Shown here: one piece after another, positions 29,052-37,549 of the stretch
How positions within the stretch are numbered: position 1 is the first letter of the stretch
Layout: each line of letters begins with the position of its first letter
NCBI RefSeq assembly: GCF_039595395.1
Contig: NZ_JBCNLP010000001.1
Span: 3,596,001-3,660,000, forward strand
DNA length: 64,000 bases
From: Novosphingobium sp.
Lineage (GTDB): Bacteria; Pseudomonadota; Alphaproteobacteria; Sphingomonadales; Sphingomonadaceae
Reading direction: 5' to 3'
Position numbers and translations under genes: made by a program
Notes under the pieces: model-generated
Told to the model about the DNA's origin: nothing
The model's input: the letters and a program-made list of their open reading frames with translations, nothing else
Database searches by the model: none

Positions 29052-30395
29052 ATGAGCAACAATCCCATCCCCTTCGGCATCATGCTCCATGGCCCCGGCG
29101 GGCATATGCATGCCTGGAAACACCCCAGCAATCCGGCCGACGCCAGCGTCAACCTGCCCTTCCTCACCCAGCAGACCCTCAAGGCCGAGGCCAACGGCAT
29201 CACCTTCGCTTTCGTGGCCGACGGGCTCTACATCAACGACAAGTCGATCCCGCATTTCCTCAACCGCTTCGAGCCGATCACCGTGCTTTCCGCGCTGGCC
29301 AGCGTGACCACGAAGATCGGTCTGGCGGGCACCCTCTCCACCTCCTACAGCGATCCCTTCACCGTGGCGCGGCAGTTCGCCTCGCTCGATCTGATCAGTG
29401 GCGGGCGCGCGGGATGGAATGTGGTCACCTCCCCGCTGGAGGGCTCGGGCCGCAATTACGGGCGAGCCCATCCCGAACACGCCCAGCGCTATCAGATCGC
29501 CGACGAATATCTCACCGTCACGCAGGGCCTGTGGGACAGTTGGGATGAGGACGCCTTCCCCCGCAACCGCGAGACTGGCGAGTTCGTCGACAAAAACCGC
29601 TTCCGCCCCATCAACCACAAGGGGCCGTTCTTTCAGGTCGAAGGTCCGCTCAACATCGGGCGCTCGCCTCAGGGCCAGCCGGTGATCTTTCAGGCCGGAT
29701 CGTCCGAGGCCGGGATCGGCCTTGCGGGCAAATTCGCCGATGCGGTCTTCACCGGCCCGGCGACCTTCGACGAAGCCCATGCATTCCGCGCTCAGGTACG
29801 GGCCAGTGCCGTGGTGCAGGGCCGCCCGGCGGATCATGTGAAGATCTTCCCCGGCATCGCCATCGTCACCGGCGCCACCGATGAAGAAGCCGAGCGCAAA
29901 TATGACGCCATCGCCAATCTGCTGACCATCGATGACGCGCTGGATTATCTGGGCCGCTTCTTCGACCATCACGATTTCCGCGCCTATCCGCTCGACGGCC
30001 CTTTCCCCGATCTGGGAGACATCGGCGCCAACAGCTTCCGCTCCACCACCGACCGGATCAAGCAGGACGCCGCCGAAAACCGGCTTACGCTGCGCGAAGT
30101 GGCGCTGAAATCCGCCACCCCCAAGCCCCATTTCCTCGGCAGCGGCGCCAAAGTGGCCGAGGAACTGATCCGCTGGATCGATGGCGGCGCGGCAGACGGC
30201 TTTATCCTCGGCTTCCCCGTGGCGGCGCAGGGTCTGGACGATTTTATCGATTTCGTGATCCCCGAGCTTGAAAAGCGCGGCCGCTATGACCGCGTGCTGC
30301 ATGGCGCCACCCTGCGCGATCACCTCGGCCTGCCCTTCAAGGAGAGCCGCCACAAGACGCCCGCCGCCTCCGCCCCCGAAAGGCAATCGGCATGA
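29052..30395 (+). CDS. FMN-dependent monooxygenase, NtaA/SnaA/YxeK-type
   Basis: A 447-residue LLM-class monooxygenase of the nitrilotriacetate monooxygenase subfamily: MLHGPGGHMHAW..., GGRAGWNVVTS, ERYQIADEY-like (RYQIADEYL) and QAGSSEAGIGLA. Relatives YxeK and YtnJ of Bacillus oxidise N-acetyl S-substituted cysteine to break the C-S bond, and the neighbours here (M20 deacetylase, GNAT, cysteine-type ABC transporter) are the same set. A separate flavin reductase is not seen and must be encoded elsewhere. The stop overlaps the next ATG (ATGA). The real start is 29052; the longer frame overlaps the previous gene. Confidence 0.9.
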   Translation: MSNNPIPFGIMLHGPGGHMHAWKHPSNPADASVNLPFLTQQTLKAEANGITFAFVADGLYINDKSIPHFLNRFEPITVLSALASVTTKIGLAGTLSTSYSDPFTVARQFASLDLISGGRAGWNVVTSPLEGSGRNYGRAHPEHAQRYQIADEYLTVTQGLWDSWDEDAFPRNRETGEFVDKNRFRPINHKGPFFQVEGPLNIGRSPQGQPVIFQAGSSEAGIGLAGKFADAVFTGPATFDEAHAFRAQVRASAVVQGRPADHVKIFPGIAIVTGATDEEAERKYDAIANLLTIDDALDYLGRFFDHHDFRAYPLDGPFPDLGDIGANSFRSTTDRIKQDAAENRLTLREVALKSATPKPHFLGSGAKVAEELIRWIDGGAADGFILGFPVAAQGLDDFIDFVIPELEKRGRYDRVLHGATLRDHLGLPFKESRHKTPAASAPERQSA

Positions 30396-31579
30396 GCGAT
30401 CTGCTGGACCGCCCCCGCAACACCGCGCCGGCCTTGGCCGCCATCGAGACCTTTATCGCTGACGCCATCGCCATCCGGCACGACCTGCATCACCACCCGG
30501 AACTCTCGCGGCAGGAGCATCGCACCGCGGCACTGGTGGCGGACCGGCTGCGCGAATGGGGCTATGAGGTCACCACCGGCATCGGCGGCAACGGCGTGGT
30601 CGGCACCTTGCGGCGAGGCAATGGCCAGCGCGCGCTGGGCATCCGCGCGGATATGGACGCCCTGCCCATCGCCGAGGCGTCGCAACTGGACTTCGCCAGC
30701 AGCGCTCCGGGCGTCATGCATGCCTGCGGCCATGACGGCCACACCGCCATCCTGCTGGCCACCGCGCGCTATCTGGCTGAAAACGGAGACTTCTCCGGCA
30801 CGCTGCATCTGATCTTCCAGCCCGCCGAGGAAATCGGCCAGGGCGCCAAGGCCATGATCGACGATGGCCTTTTCGAGCGTTTCCCCGTCGATGCCGTCTA
30901 TGGCCTGCACAATTGGCCGGGCCTGCCCGCTGGACGCTTCGGCTTTGTCGATGGGCCCGCCATGGCCTCGGTCGACTGGTTCGGCATCAGCATCAAGGGC
31001 AAGGGCGGGCACGGCGCGGCGCCTCAGGAGACCGTCGATCCGGTGCTGGTCGCGGCCCATCTGGTCACCGCGCTGCAGAGCATCGTGGCGCGCAATGTGG
31101 CGCCGCTCGATTCCGCCGTGGTGACGGTGGGCTCGATCCATGGCGGCGATGCGGCCAATGTCATTCCCGACAGCGTCGAGCTAAAACTCACCTCGCGCTC
31201 CTTCCGGCCCGAAGTGCGTGAAAGGCTGCAGCAGCGCATTCAGGATCTGGCCCACAGCATCGCGGAAAGCTTTGGCGCTACGGCACAGGTCGAACTGCGG
31301 CGCGGCTTCCCCAGCGTGATCAACCACAAGGCGGAAACCGACTTCGCCCGCGAGGTGGCCCGCGACCTGCTGGGCGAAGAGGGCATCATCCCCGATTTCG
31401 TCCCCCGCACCGCCAGCGAGGACTTTTCCTTCATGCTTCAGGAGCGCCCCGGCGCCTTCCTCTTCGTCGGCACCGGCGAGGGCGAGCCGCTGCACAGCCC
31501 GCGCTACCGCTTCAACGATGATGTCATCGCTCCGGCAGCCGCGCTCTGGGCACGCCTCGCCGAGAGCTGGCTCGTCTGA
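30392..31579 (+). CDS. M20-family amidohydrolase / N-acyl-cysteine deacetylase-like
   Basis: A 395-residue dimetal amidohydrolase. Seen: GIRADMDALPI with the first metal Asp, MHACGHDGHTA (Cys/His ligands), PAEEIGQGA with the catalytic Glu, and the ISIKGKGGHGAAP dimerisation-domain region. Hippuricase/YxeP/YtnL relatives remove the N-acetyl group. In this neighbourhood the inferred job is deacetylation of N-acetylcysteine or its derivative after C-S cleavage. It overlaps the monooxygenase by 4 bp (ATGA). Confidence 0.92.
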   Translation: MSDLLDRPRNTAPALAAIETFIADAIAIRHDLHHHPELSRQEHRTAALVADRLREWGYEVTTGIGGNGVVGTLRRGNGQRALGIRADMDALPIAEASQLDFASSAPGVMHACGHDGHTAILLATARYLAENGDFSGTLHLIFQPAEEIGQGAKAMIDDGLFERFPVDAVYGLHNWPGLPAGRFGFVDGPAMASVDWFGISIKGKGGHGAAPQETVDPVLVAAHLVTALQSIVARNVAPLDSAVVTVGSIHGGDAANVIPDSVELKLTSRSFRPEVRERLQQRIQDLAHSIAESFGATAQVELRRGFPSVINHKAETDFAREVARDLLGEEGIIPDFVPRTASEDFSFMLQERPGAFLFVGTGEGEPLHSPRYRFNDDVIAPAAALWARLAESWLV

Positions 31580-31605
31580 ACGTCCAAATCTCAAGGAGAC
31601 CGGCC

Positions 31606-32163
31606 ATGAATGCACGCAGCGCGATCATTCAGGACAATCAACCGGATCAGGATCGGATCATCACCTCAAGCCCGCGCGACCCTCTGGCCAAACCGCTGCT
31701 GGAGGCTTTGGTCGGGGAATACACCACGCGCTATCACGATGTGATCGGGCGCGATCCGGGCGCGGCCCTCCATGAGGTCTATCACCGCTATCCGCCCGAG
31801 GCCTTCGAGGCACCGCAGGGCGGTTTCATCCTGCTGCTGCGGGGCGGCGTGCCGGTGGCGGGCGGCGCCTTCATGGCGCATGACGATCCGCAGACCACCG
31901 AATTCAAGCGCATCTGGACTCACGCCGATCACCGCCGCCAGGGTCTGGCCAAGCGCGTGGTCGAGGCGCTGGAGCAGCGCGCCGCCGCGCTGGGCTATGC
32001 CCGCGTCTATCTCACCACCGGCTTCCGCCAGCCCGAGGCCGAGGCGCTCTACAAGGGCCTTGGCTACACCGCGCTCTACGATCCGCTGGGCGACCGCGAG
32101 GCGCAATTCACCCTGCCCTTCGAAAAAGCCATCGGCCCCCGAAGGGAGGCACAATCGGCATGA
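31606..32163 (+). CDS. GNAT-family N-acetyltransferase
   Basis: A 185-residue acetyltransferase with the acetyl-CoA loop HRRQGLAKRVV (Q/RxxGxG/A motif) and the C-terminal LYKGLGYTALYD typical of GNAT. AAGGAG lies 9 bp before ATG 31606. In the Bacillus salvage operons a GNAT enzyme (YxeL/YtmI) N-acetylates the S-substituted cysteine before oxidation; the same role is inferred here from gene content. The stop overlaps the next start (ATGA), so it is tightly coupled to the transporter. Confidence 0.9.
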   Translation: MNARSAIIQDNQPDQDRIITSSPRDPLAKPLLEALVGEYTTRYHDVIGRDPGAALHEVYHRYPPEAFEAPQGGFILLLRGGVPVAGGAFMAHDDPQTTEFKRIWTHADHRRQGLAKRVVEALEQRAAALGYARVYLTTGFRQPEAEALYKGLGYTALYDPLGDREAQFTLPFEKAIGPRREAQSA

Positions 32164-33926
32164 ACACCCTGCTGGCCGACACCGCCCCGCCCGAACTCCA
32201 TCTCGCGGCAGTGCCGCCGCCCGTTGCCAGGCCCGCGCAGGCACAACCCTCAACGCAGGACTGGCAGCGATACCGCATCGTCCCGGCCCGCTATCCGGGG
32301 CGCACCGCTGCCACCGTGCTGGGGGCGCTCATCATTCTCGGCGTGGCAGTGTCGGTCTTCGGCAATCCGCGCTGGGGCTGGCCGGTCTTCGCGCAATGGT
32401 TCTTCACCGAGCCGGTGCTGGTCGGGCTTGGCCGCACCCTGCTGCTGACGGCGGTGGGCACCGTGCTGGGATCGCTGTTGGGCACGGTGCTGGCACTGGC
32501 GCGCGTTTCCGGATCGAAGCTGTTGGCGGGCGTGTCATGGAGCTATATCTGGCTGTTCCGCTCGGTGCCGCTGATCGTGCTGCTGCTGCTGCTCAACAAT
32601 CTGGGCTATCTCTATGAGACGATCAGCCTTGGCGTGCCGCTGACGGACATCACTTTCGCCTCATGGTCCACCACCACGCTGATCGGGCCCTTTGCCGCGG
32701 CCGTGATCGGGCTCAGCCTCAATCAGGCGGCCTTTTCCTCCGAGATCATCCGGGGCGGCATTCTGTCGGTCGATCACGGTCAGCGCGAGGCCGCCGCCGC
32801 ACTGGGCCTGCCGCGCCGCCGTCAGGTCTTCAACATCATCCTGCCGCAAGCGATGCGCAGCATTCTGCCCGCCGCCTTCAACGAGATCATCAACCTCGCG
32901 AAGAACACCTCGGTGGTCTACATTCTGGCCCTGCCCGAACTGTTCTACACCGTGCAGGTCATCTATCGCCGCAATCTGGATGTGGTGCCGCTGCTGATGG
33001 TGGCCACCGTCTGGTATCTCATCATCCTGACCGCCCTGTCGGCGGTTCAGCAACGCGTCGAGCGGCGTTTCGCACGCGGCGCCATTGGCGAAGGCAAGAG
33101 CCGTTCGCGCAGCAAGGCGCAGCATGCGAAAGGCAATGCCGCCCCCCTGTCATGGCCCTTCGCGCGCGGCGGGGCCGTCTCCATCGAGCATGTCTCGAAA
33201 AGCTTTGGCGAGGTGCAGGTGCTGCATGATGTCTCGCTCAGCCTGCCCTCGGGCAGTGTGACGGCGATCATCGGCCAGTCGGGTTCGGGCAAATCGACGC
33301 TGCTGCGGCTGATCAACCATCTCGAACGCGTCGATGGCGGGCTCATCACCATCGATGGCGATCTGATCGGCTATCGCGCCCAGGGCGATCTGCTCCATGA
33401 ACTGAAGGAGCCCGAGGTGCTGCGCCGCCGCACGGGTGTCGGCATGGTGTTCCAGAGCTTCAACCTGTTCAAGCATCTGACCGTGCTGGACAACATCGCC
33501 GCTGCCCCGGTCTGGGTGCGTGGCGTCTCGCGCGCCGAAGCCGAAGCGCAGGCCCGCGATCTGCTCGCCCGCGTGGGCCTGTCGGACAAGGCGGAGGCCT
33601 ATCCGCGTCAGCTCTCGGGCGGTCAGCAGCAGCGCGTGGCGATTGCCCGCGCTCTGGCCCTGCGCCCCAAGGTGCTGCTGTTCGATGAACCGACCTCCGC
33701 CCTCGACCCCGAACTGGTGGGCGAGGTGCTCGATGTGATCAAGGAACTGGCGCGTTCGGGCACCACTTTGCTGATCGTCACCCATGAGATGGGCTTTGCT
33801 CGCGAGGTCGCCGACACGGTGGTCTTCATGGATCAGGGCCGCATCGTCGAGGCCGGACCGCCCGAGCAGATCTTCACCCATCCCCGCCAGCCACGCACGG
33901 CCGAATTCCTGTCCAAGGTGCTTTGA
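32160..33926 (+). CDS. Amino-acid ABC transporter permease-ATPase fusion
   Basis: A 588-residue single chain. Residues about 55-305 are a His/Glu/Gln-type permease (several TM helices, and the EAA-type loop EIIRGGILSVDHGQREAAAALG). After a basic linker (KSRSRSKAQHAKG), residues about 341-588 are an ABC ATPase with Walker A GQSGSGKST, signature LSGGQQQRVA and Walker B VLLFDEPTSALD. In most bacteria these are separate proteins (such as TcyL/TcyN or YxeN/YxeO). The next gene encodes the binding protein. Predicted inner-membrane import of a cystine-like or S-substituted cysteine substrate. Confidence 0.92.
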   Translation: MNTLLADTAPPELHLAAVPPPVARPAQAQPSTQDWQRYRIVPARYPGRTAATVLGALIILGVAVSVFGNPRWGWPVFAQWFFTEPVLVGLGRTLLLTAVGTVLGSLLGTVLALARVSGSKLLAGVSWSYIWLFRSVPLIVLLLLLNNLGYLYETISLGVPLTDITFASWSTTTLIGPFAAAVIGLSLNQAAFSSEIIRGGILSVDHGQREAAAALGLPRRRQVFNIILPQAMRSILPAAFNEIINLAKNTSVVYILALPELFYTVQVIYRRNLDVVPLLMVATVWYLIILTALSAVQQRVERRFARGAIGEGKSRSRSKAQHAKGNAAPLSWPFARGGAVSIEHVSKSFGEVQVLHDVSLSLPSGSVTAIIGQSGSGKSTLLRLINHLERVDGGLITIDGDLIGYRAQGDLLHELKEPEVLRRRTGVGMVFQSFNLFKHLTVLDNIAAAPVWVRGVSRAEAEAQARDLLARVGLSDKAEAYPRQLSGGQQQRVAIARALALRPKVLLFDEPTSALDPELVGEVLDVIKELARSGTTLLIVTHEMGFAREVADTVVFMDQGRIVEAGPPEQIFTHPRQPRTAEFLSKVL

Positions 33927-34838
33927 ATGAAACGTCGCTTTGCCGCCCTGCTGCTGTCGCTGTCCATCGCCGCCTGCTCACCGCCCAAACAGGAGACGGG
34001 CCCCGAAACCCTACCGCGCATCCGGACGGCCAAGGTCGATGCGGCGGCAAAACTGTTGCCCAGGGATCTGCATCTGGCCCAGCCCGGCACGCTGGCGGTG
34101 GCGATGGTCGTGCAGACCCTGCCGCTGGCCGATTACGCCCATGACAATGAGCATGAGGTCGTCGGGCTGGAGCCCAGCATCGCGCAATTGATCGCTGACT
34201 CGCTGGGGCTGAAATTGAAGGTTGTGCCCATCGCCTGGGCCGACTGGCCGCTGGGGCTCACCTCGGGGAAATACGATGCCGTCATGTCCAATGTGACGGT
34301 GACCGAGGAGCGCAAGGCCAAGTATGATTTCTCGACCTATCGCGATGACCGGCTGGGCATCTACACCCGCAGCGACGGACCAATCAAAACCATCGCCAAG
34401 CCCGAGGACATCGCCGGGCTGAAGGTGGCGGTGGGCGCCAGCACCAACCAGTCGCAGATCCTCGACCGCTGGAACGAGCAGAATGTCAAAGCCGGGCGCA
34501 AACCCGCCACACCGCTCTATTTCGATGACAGCGGCATTGCGCGGCTGGCGGTACTCTCGGGTCAGGCCGATGTGTCTTTCGGGCCCAACGCCATCTCGAC
34601 CTATGAGGCGCGCGACGGGCGCACCCGCAAGGTGGGCGAATTTGCCGGGGGCTGGCCGCTCACCGCCTATATCGCGGTGACGACACGCAAGGGCTCGGGG
34701 CTGGCTCAGGCGGTAACCACGGCGCTCAACGCCCAGATCGACAATGGCCATTATGGCGAGTTGCTGACCCGCTGGAACCTGACCTCCGAAGGCATCAAAC
34801 GTTCGGAAACCAATCCGCCGGGCTTGCCGAAGGGCTGA
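33927..34838 (+). CDS. Extracellular solute-binding lipoprotein (family 3)
   Basis: A 303-residue binding protein for the ABC transporter encoded just upstream, whose stop abuts this ATG (TGAATG). The N terminus MKRRFAALLLSLSIAAC is a lipoprotein signal with lipobox IAAC. The body has the family-3 motifs VGLEPSIAQLIADSLG, KYDAVMSNVTVTEERKAKYDFS and GLKVAVGASTNQSQIL. The family binds polar amino acids; the ligand is inferred to be a cysteine derivative from context only. Confidence 0.92.
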   Translation: MKRRFAALLLSLSIAACSPPKQETGPETLPRIRTAKVDAAAKLLPRDLHLAQPGTLAVAMVVQTLPLADYAHDNEHEVVGLEPSIAQLIADSLGLKLKVVPIAWADWPLGLTSGKYDAVMSNVTVTEERKAKYDFSTYRDDRLGIYTRSDGPIKTIAKPEDIAGLKVAVGASTNQSQILDRWNEQNVKAGRKPATPLYFDDSGIARLAVLSGQADVSFGPNAISTYEARDGRTRKVGEFAGGWPLTAYIAVTTRKGSGLAQAVTTALNAQIDNGHYGELLTRWNLTSEGIKRSETNPPGLPKG

Positions 34839-34850
34839 AGGGACCGGATG

Positions 34851-34888
34851 ATATCTTCAGGCAAACTTTACAGTTTACCTGAAGATAT
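34851..34888. promoter_or_regulatory. 38-bp palindromic operator upstream of marR-MFS
   Basis: Outer arms ATATCTTCAGG and CCTGAAGATAT with inner arms AAACT and AGTTT: 34 of 38 positions are self-complementary. It lies 14 bp before the marR ATG, where the promoter should be. It is AT-rich and without T-run, so an autoregulatory MarR operator is more likely than a terminator. Confidence 0.6.
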
Positions 34889-34902
34889 GCTAGGGCGCTG
34901 GC

Positions 34903-35340
34903 ATGAGTTCCGATACGCCCCCCTTTGCCTCCGCTCTGGCCCATGATCTGCGCGCCAACTTTCGCGCCCTGAAGCGCCGTTTCCGCGAACAGGCGCCCGC
35001 TGGTGAGCTGACGCCCGCGCAAATCGCCGTCGTCAACCGACTCGAGGGTGGGCCCAGCACCGCCTCGGCCCTCGCCCGCGCGGAGGGGATGCGCCCGCAA
35101 TCGATGGGCCCGATCATCGCGGCGCTCGACAGCGCCGGGGTCATTCAGGGCAGGCCTGACCCCAGCGACGGGCGCCAGACCTTGCTCTCCCTCACCGACC
35201 TCTATCGCGAACAGCTCAACGCTCGGCGCGAGGCACGGCAGGACTGGCTGGAGGGCATCATCGCCACCCGCCTCTCCCCGGAAGAGCAGCAGGTTCTGGC
35301 TCAGGCGAATGCCCTGCTGCGCCGGATCGTGGAATCATGA
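34903..35340 (+). CDS. MarR-family transcriptional regulator
   Basis: A 145-residue winged-helix protein: LTPAQIAVVNRLEGGP, TASALARAEGMRPQSMGPIIAALDSAGVI recognition region, and wing RPDPSDGRQTLLSLTD. The stop overlaps the MFS transporter ATG (ATGA). A 38-bp palindrome precedes it. The arrangement is that of a repressor controlling its own operon and a coupled efflux pump, with the inducer unknown. Confidence 0.92.
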   Translation: MSSDTPPFASALAHDLRANFRALKRRFREQAPAGELTPAQIAVVNRLEGGPSTASALARAEGMRPQSMGPIIAALDSAGVIQGRPDPSDGRQTLLSLTDLYREQLNARREARQDWLEGIIATRLSPEEQQVLAQANALLRRIVES

Positions 35341-36572
35341 GCGCTCTGGCGCCCCCCTCCAGCGGGCTGTTCCGCTCCTTGCGCAACGGCAATTACCGGC
35401 TGTGGACGATGGGCGCCTTTGTCTCGAACATCGGCACATGGGTGCAGCGCACCGCGCAGGACTGGCTGGTGCTGACCATGCTGACGCATCACAGCGCTGC
35501 TGCGGTGGGCATCGTCATGGCACTGCAGTTCGGCCCGCAGATGCTGCTGCTGCCATGGACAGGCGTGGCCGCGGACCGGTTCGACCAGCGCAAGCTGTTG
35601 ATGATCACGCAGGCCATCATGGGCGCGCTGGCCCTGGGCCTTGGCGTGCTGACGCTGACCGGCATGGTCAGCCTGTGGCAGGTCTATGTCTTCGCCTTCA
35701 TCTTCGGCTGCGCCTCGGCCTTCGATGCGCCGACCCGCCAGACCTTCGTGGGCCAACTGGTGGGCGATGCGGACCTGCCCAATGCGGTGGCGCTCAACGC
35801 CACCAGCTTCAACAGCGCGCGCATGATCGGCCCGGCGGTGGCGGGGCTGATCATCGCGGCGGCGGGCACCGGCTGGTCCTTTATCATCAACGGCATCTCC
35901 TTCTTCGCGGTGCTGCTGGCCATGCTGGCGATGGACAAGGACGAGCTGCTTGCGCCCCCGCGCTCCCGGAGGGGCCAGGGCGGCTTTGTTGAAGGGCTAC
36001 GCTATGTCCGTGCCCGGCCCGATCTGATCGCGATCCTCTCGATGCTGTTCCTGATCGGCACTTTCGGGCTGAACTTCCCGATCTTCATCTCGACCATGGC
36101 GGTGGGCGAGTTTCATGCCGATGCGCGCGCCTATGGCCTGCTCTCCTCGATGATGGCGGTGGGCACGGTGGCGGGCGCGCTGTTCAACGCGCAGCAGGAA
36201 CGTCCGCGCTTTGTCATGCTCATCGCCAGCAGCGCGCTTTTCGCGCTGGGCTGTACGCTGGCCGCGCTGGCGCCGACCTATTGGGCCTTTGGCGCGGCAC
36301 TGCTGGTGACGGGCATCGCCTCGCTGACCTTCACCAATGCCACCAACAGCCTGATGCAGCTCTCCACCGAACCGGCGATGCGCGGACGAGTGATGGCGCT
36401 GCGCGTCGGCATCGCGCTGGGCGGCACGCCGCTGGGCGCGCCGGTGGTGGGCTTTGTCGCCGACCATGCGGGCCCGCGCTGGGCGCTGGGCGTGGCGGCG
36501 GCGGCGGGGGTGGCCTCGCTGCTGGTGGGCTGGCGGGCGCTGCGCTGGATCATGCCGGGGGTGCGGGCGTAA
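35337..36572 (+). CDS. MFS transporter (EntS/DHA3-like)
   Basis: A 411-residue, 12-helix major facilitator. The segment NYRLWTMGAFVSNIGTWVQR and DRFDQRKLL (loop 2-3) match the DHA3/EntS-type exporters. Coupled by 4 bp to the marR gene, which suggests MarR-controlled drug or metabolite efflux. The substrate is not predictable. Confidence 0.9.
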   Translation: MSALAPPSSGLFRSLRNGNYRLWTMGAFVSNIGTWVQRTAQDWLVLTMLTHHSAAAVGIVMALQFGPQMLLLPWTGVAADRFDQRKLLMITQAIMGALALGLGVLTLTGMVSLWQVYVFAFIFGCASAFDAPTRQTFVGQLVGDADLPNAVALNATSFNSARMIGPAVAGLIIAAAGTGWSFIINGISFFAVLLAMLAMDKDELLAPPRSRRGQGGFVEGLRYVRARPDLIAILSMLFLIGTFGLNFPIFISTMAVGEFHADARAYGLLSSMMAVGTVAGALFNAQQERPRFVMLIASSALFALGCTLAALAPTYWAFGAALLVTGIASLTFTNATNSLMQLSTEPAMRGRVMALRVGIALGGTPLGAPVVGFVADHAGPRWALGVAAAAGVASLLVGWRALRWIMPGVRA

Positions 36573-36658
36573 AGCGCAAGATCGGTCGAGCACGCTCTGG
36601 ACGATCGCGGCATCAACAGCGGGCCACCAGCAGGAACCATCGCGCAGGAACCGTCACC

Positions 36659-37549
36659 ATGCCGCCTTCAGACGAAACCGGGCACTACCATCGCCGCATG
36701 CAGCGCGTGCTCGATCATATCGACCGTCATCTCGACGGCGATCTGGGGCTTGAGGCGCTCAGCCAGGTCGCGGCCTTTTCGAAGCACCATTTCCACCGGC
36801 AGTTCAGCGCACTCTTCGGGATATCGCTGCACCGCTATGTGCAACAGGTGCGGATGAAGCGCGCCTCTTGGCAACTGGCCTATCGCGGCGAGACGGTCAC
36901 CGACATCGGCCTCGATGCCGGTTACGAGGCGCCCGACAGCTTTGCCCGCGCCTTTCGCCAACGCATCGGGCAGGCTCCGCAGGCGTTTCGCGAGAACCCT
37001 GACTGGTCGGCATGGGCCACAGCACTGGCGCCGCTGGCTCAGGCAAGGAGCAGACTGATGACCCAGCGCTTTTCCATCGACGACGTAACCCTGCGCGACA
37101 TGCAGGATGAACCCGTCGCCCTGATGACCCATCGCGGCGATCCCCCGCTGCTGGGCGAGACGATCCGCCGCTTTATCGCCTGGCGCAAGGCGACGGGCCT
37201 GCGCGCGGCGACGCATGCCACCTACACCATCTTCCACACCGATCCCGAGGTCAGCAGCCCGGAAAATTATCGCATCGATCTGGCCACCGCGATCCGCCGT
37301 GCTCTGACTCAGCAGGACGCAGAGGCCGGAGCCGAGGCGAGCGTGATCCCCGGCGGACGCTGCGCCGTGCTGCGCGTGCTGGGCAACAGCGACGATCTGC
37401 GCCCGGCGGCGGAATTCCTCTATGGCACATGGCTGCCTGCCAGCGGCGAGGAGTTGCGCGACGTGCCGCTCTATGCCCAGCGTGTGAAGTTCTTCCCTGA
37501 TGTGCCCGAGGTCGAGGCGATCACCGATCTGTTTCTGCCGCTGAAGTAG
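36659..37549 (+). CDS. AraC-family regulator with GyrI-like effector domain
   Basis: A 296-residue protein. The N-terminal AraC DNA-binding domain (two HTHs: LEALSQVAAFSKHHFHRQFS and VTDIGLDAGYEAPDSFARAF) spans residues about 5-105. A C-terminal GyrI/SOUL-like small-molecule domain (about 140-296) ends FFPDVPEVEAITDLFLPL. This layout matches Rob/SoxS-like drug-responsive regulators. ATG 36659 is chosen because it directly precedes the AraC domain; the open frame upstream runs through the MFS gene. The 3' end overlaps the convergent glycosylase gene by 29 bp. Confidence 0.9.
   Translation: MPPSDETGHYHRRMQRVLDHIDRHLDGDLGLEALSQVAAFSKHHFHRQFSALFGISLHRYVQQVRMKRASWQLAYRGETVTDIGLDAGYEAPDSFARAFRQRIGQAPQAFRENPDWSAWATALAPLAQARSRLMTQRFSIDDVTLRDMQDEPVALMTHRGDPPLLGETIRRFIAWRKATGLRAATHATYTIFHTDPEVSSPENYRIDLATAIRRALTQQDAEAGAEASVIPGGRCAVLRVLGNSDDLRPAAEFLYGTWLPASGEELRDVPLYAQRVKFFPDVPEVEAITDLFLPLK

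Noticed and set aside
34851..34888. The 38-bp palindrome as a terminator of the binding-protein gene
   Set aside because: AT-rich arms and no T-run; position at the marR promoter fits an operator better.
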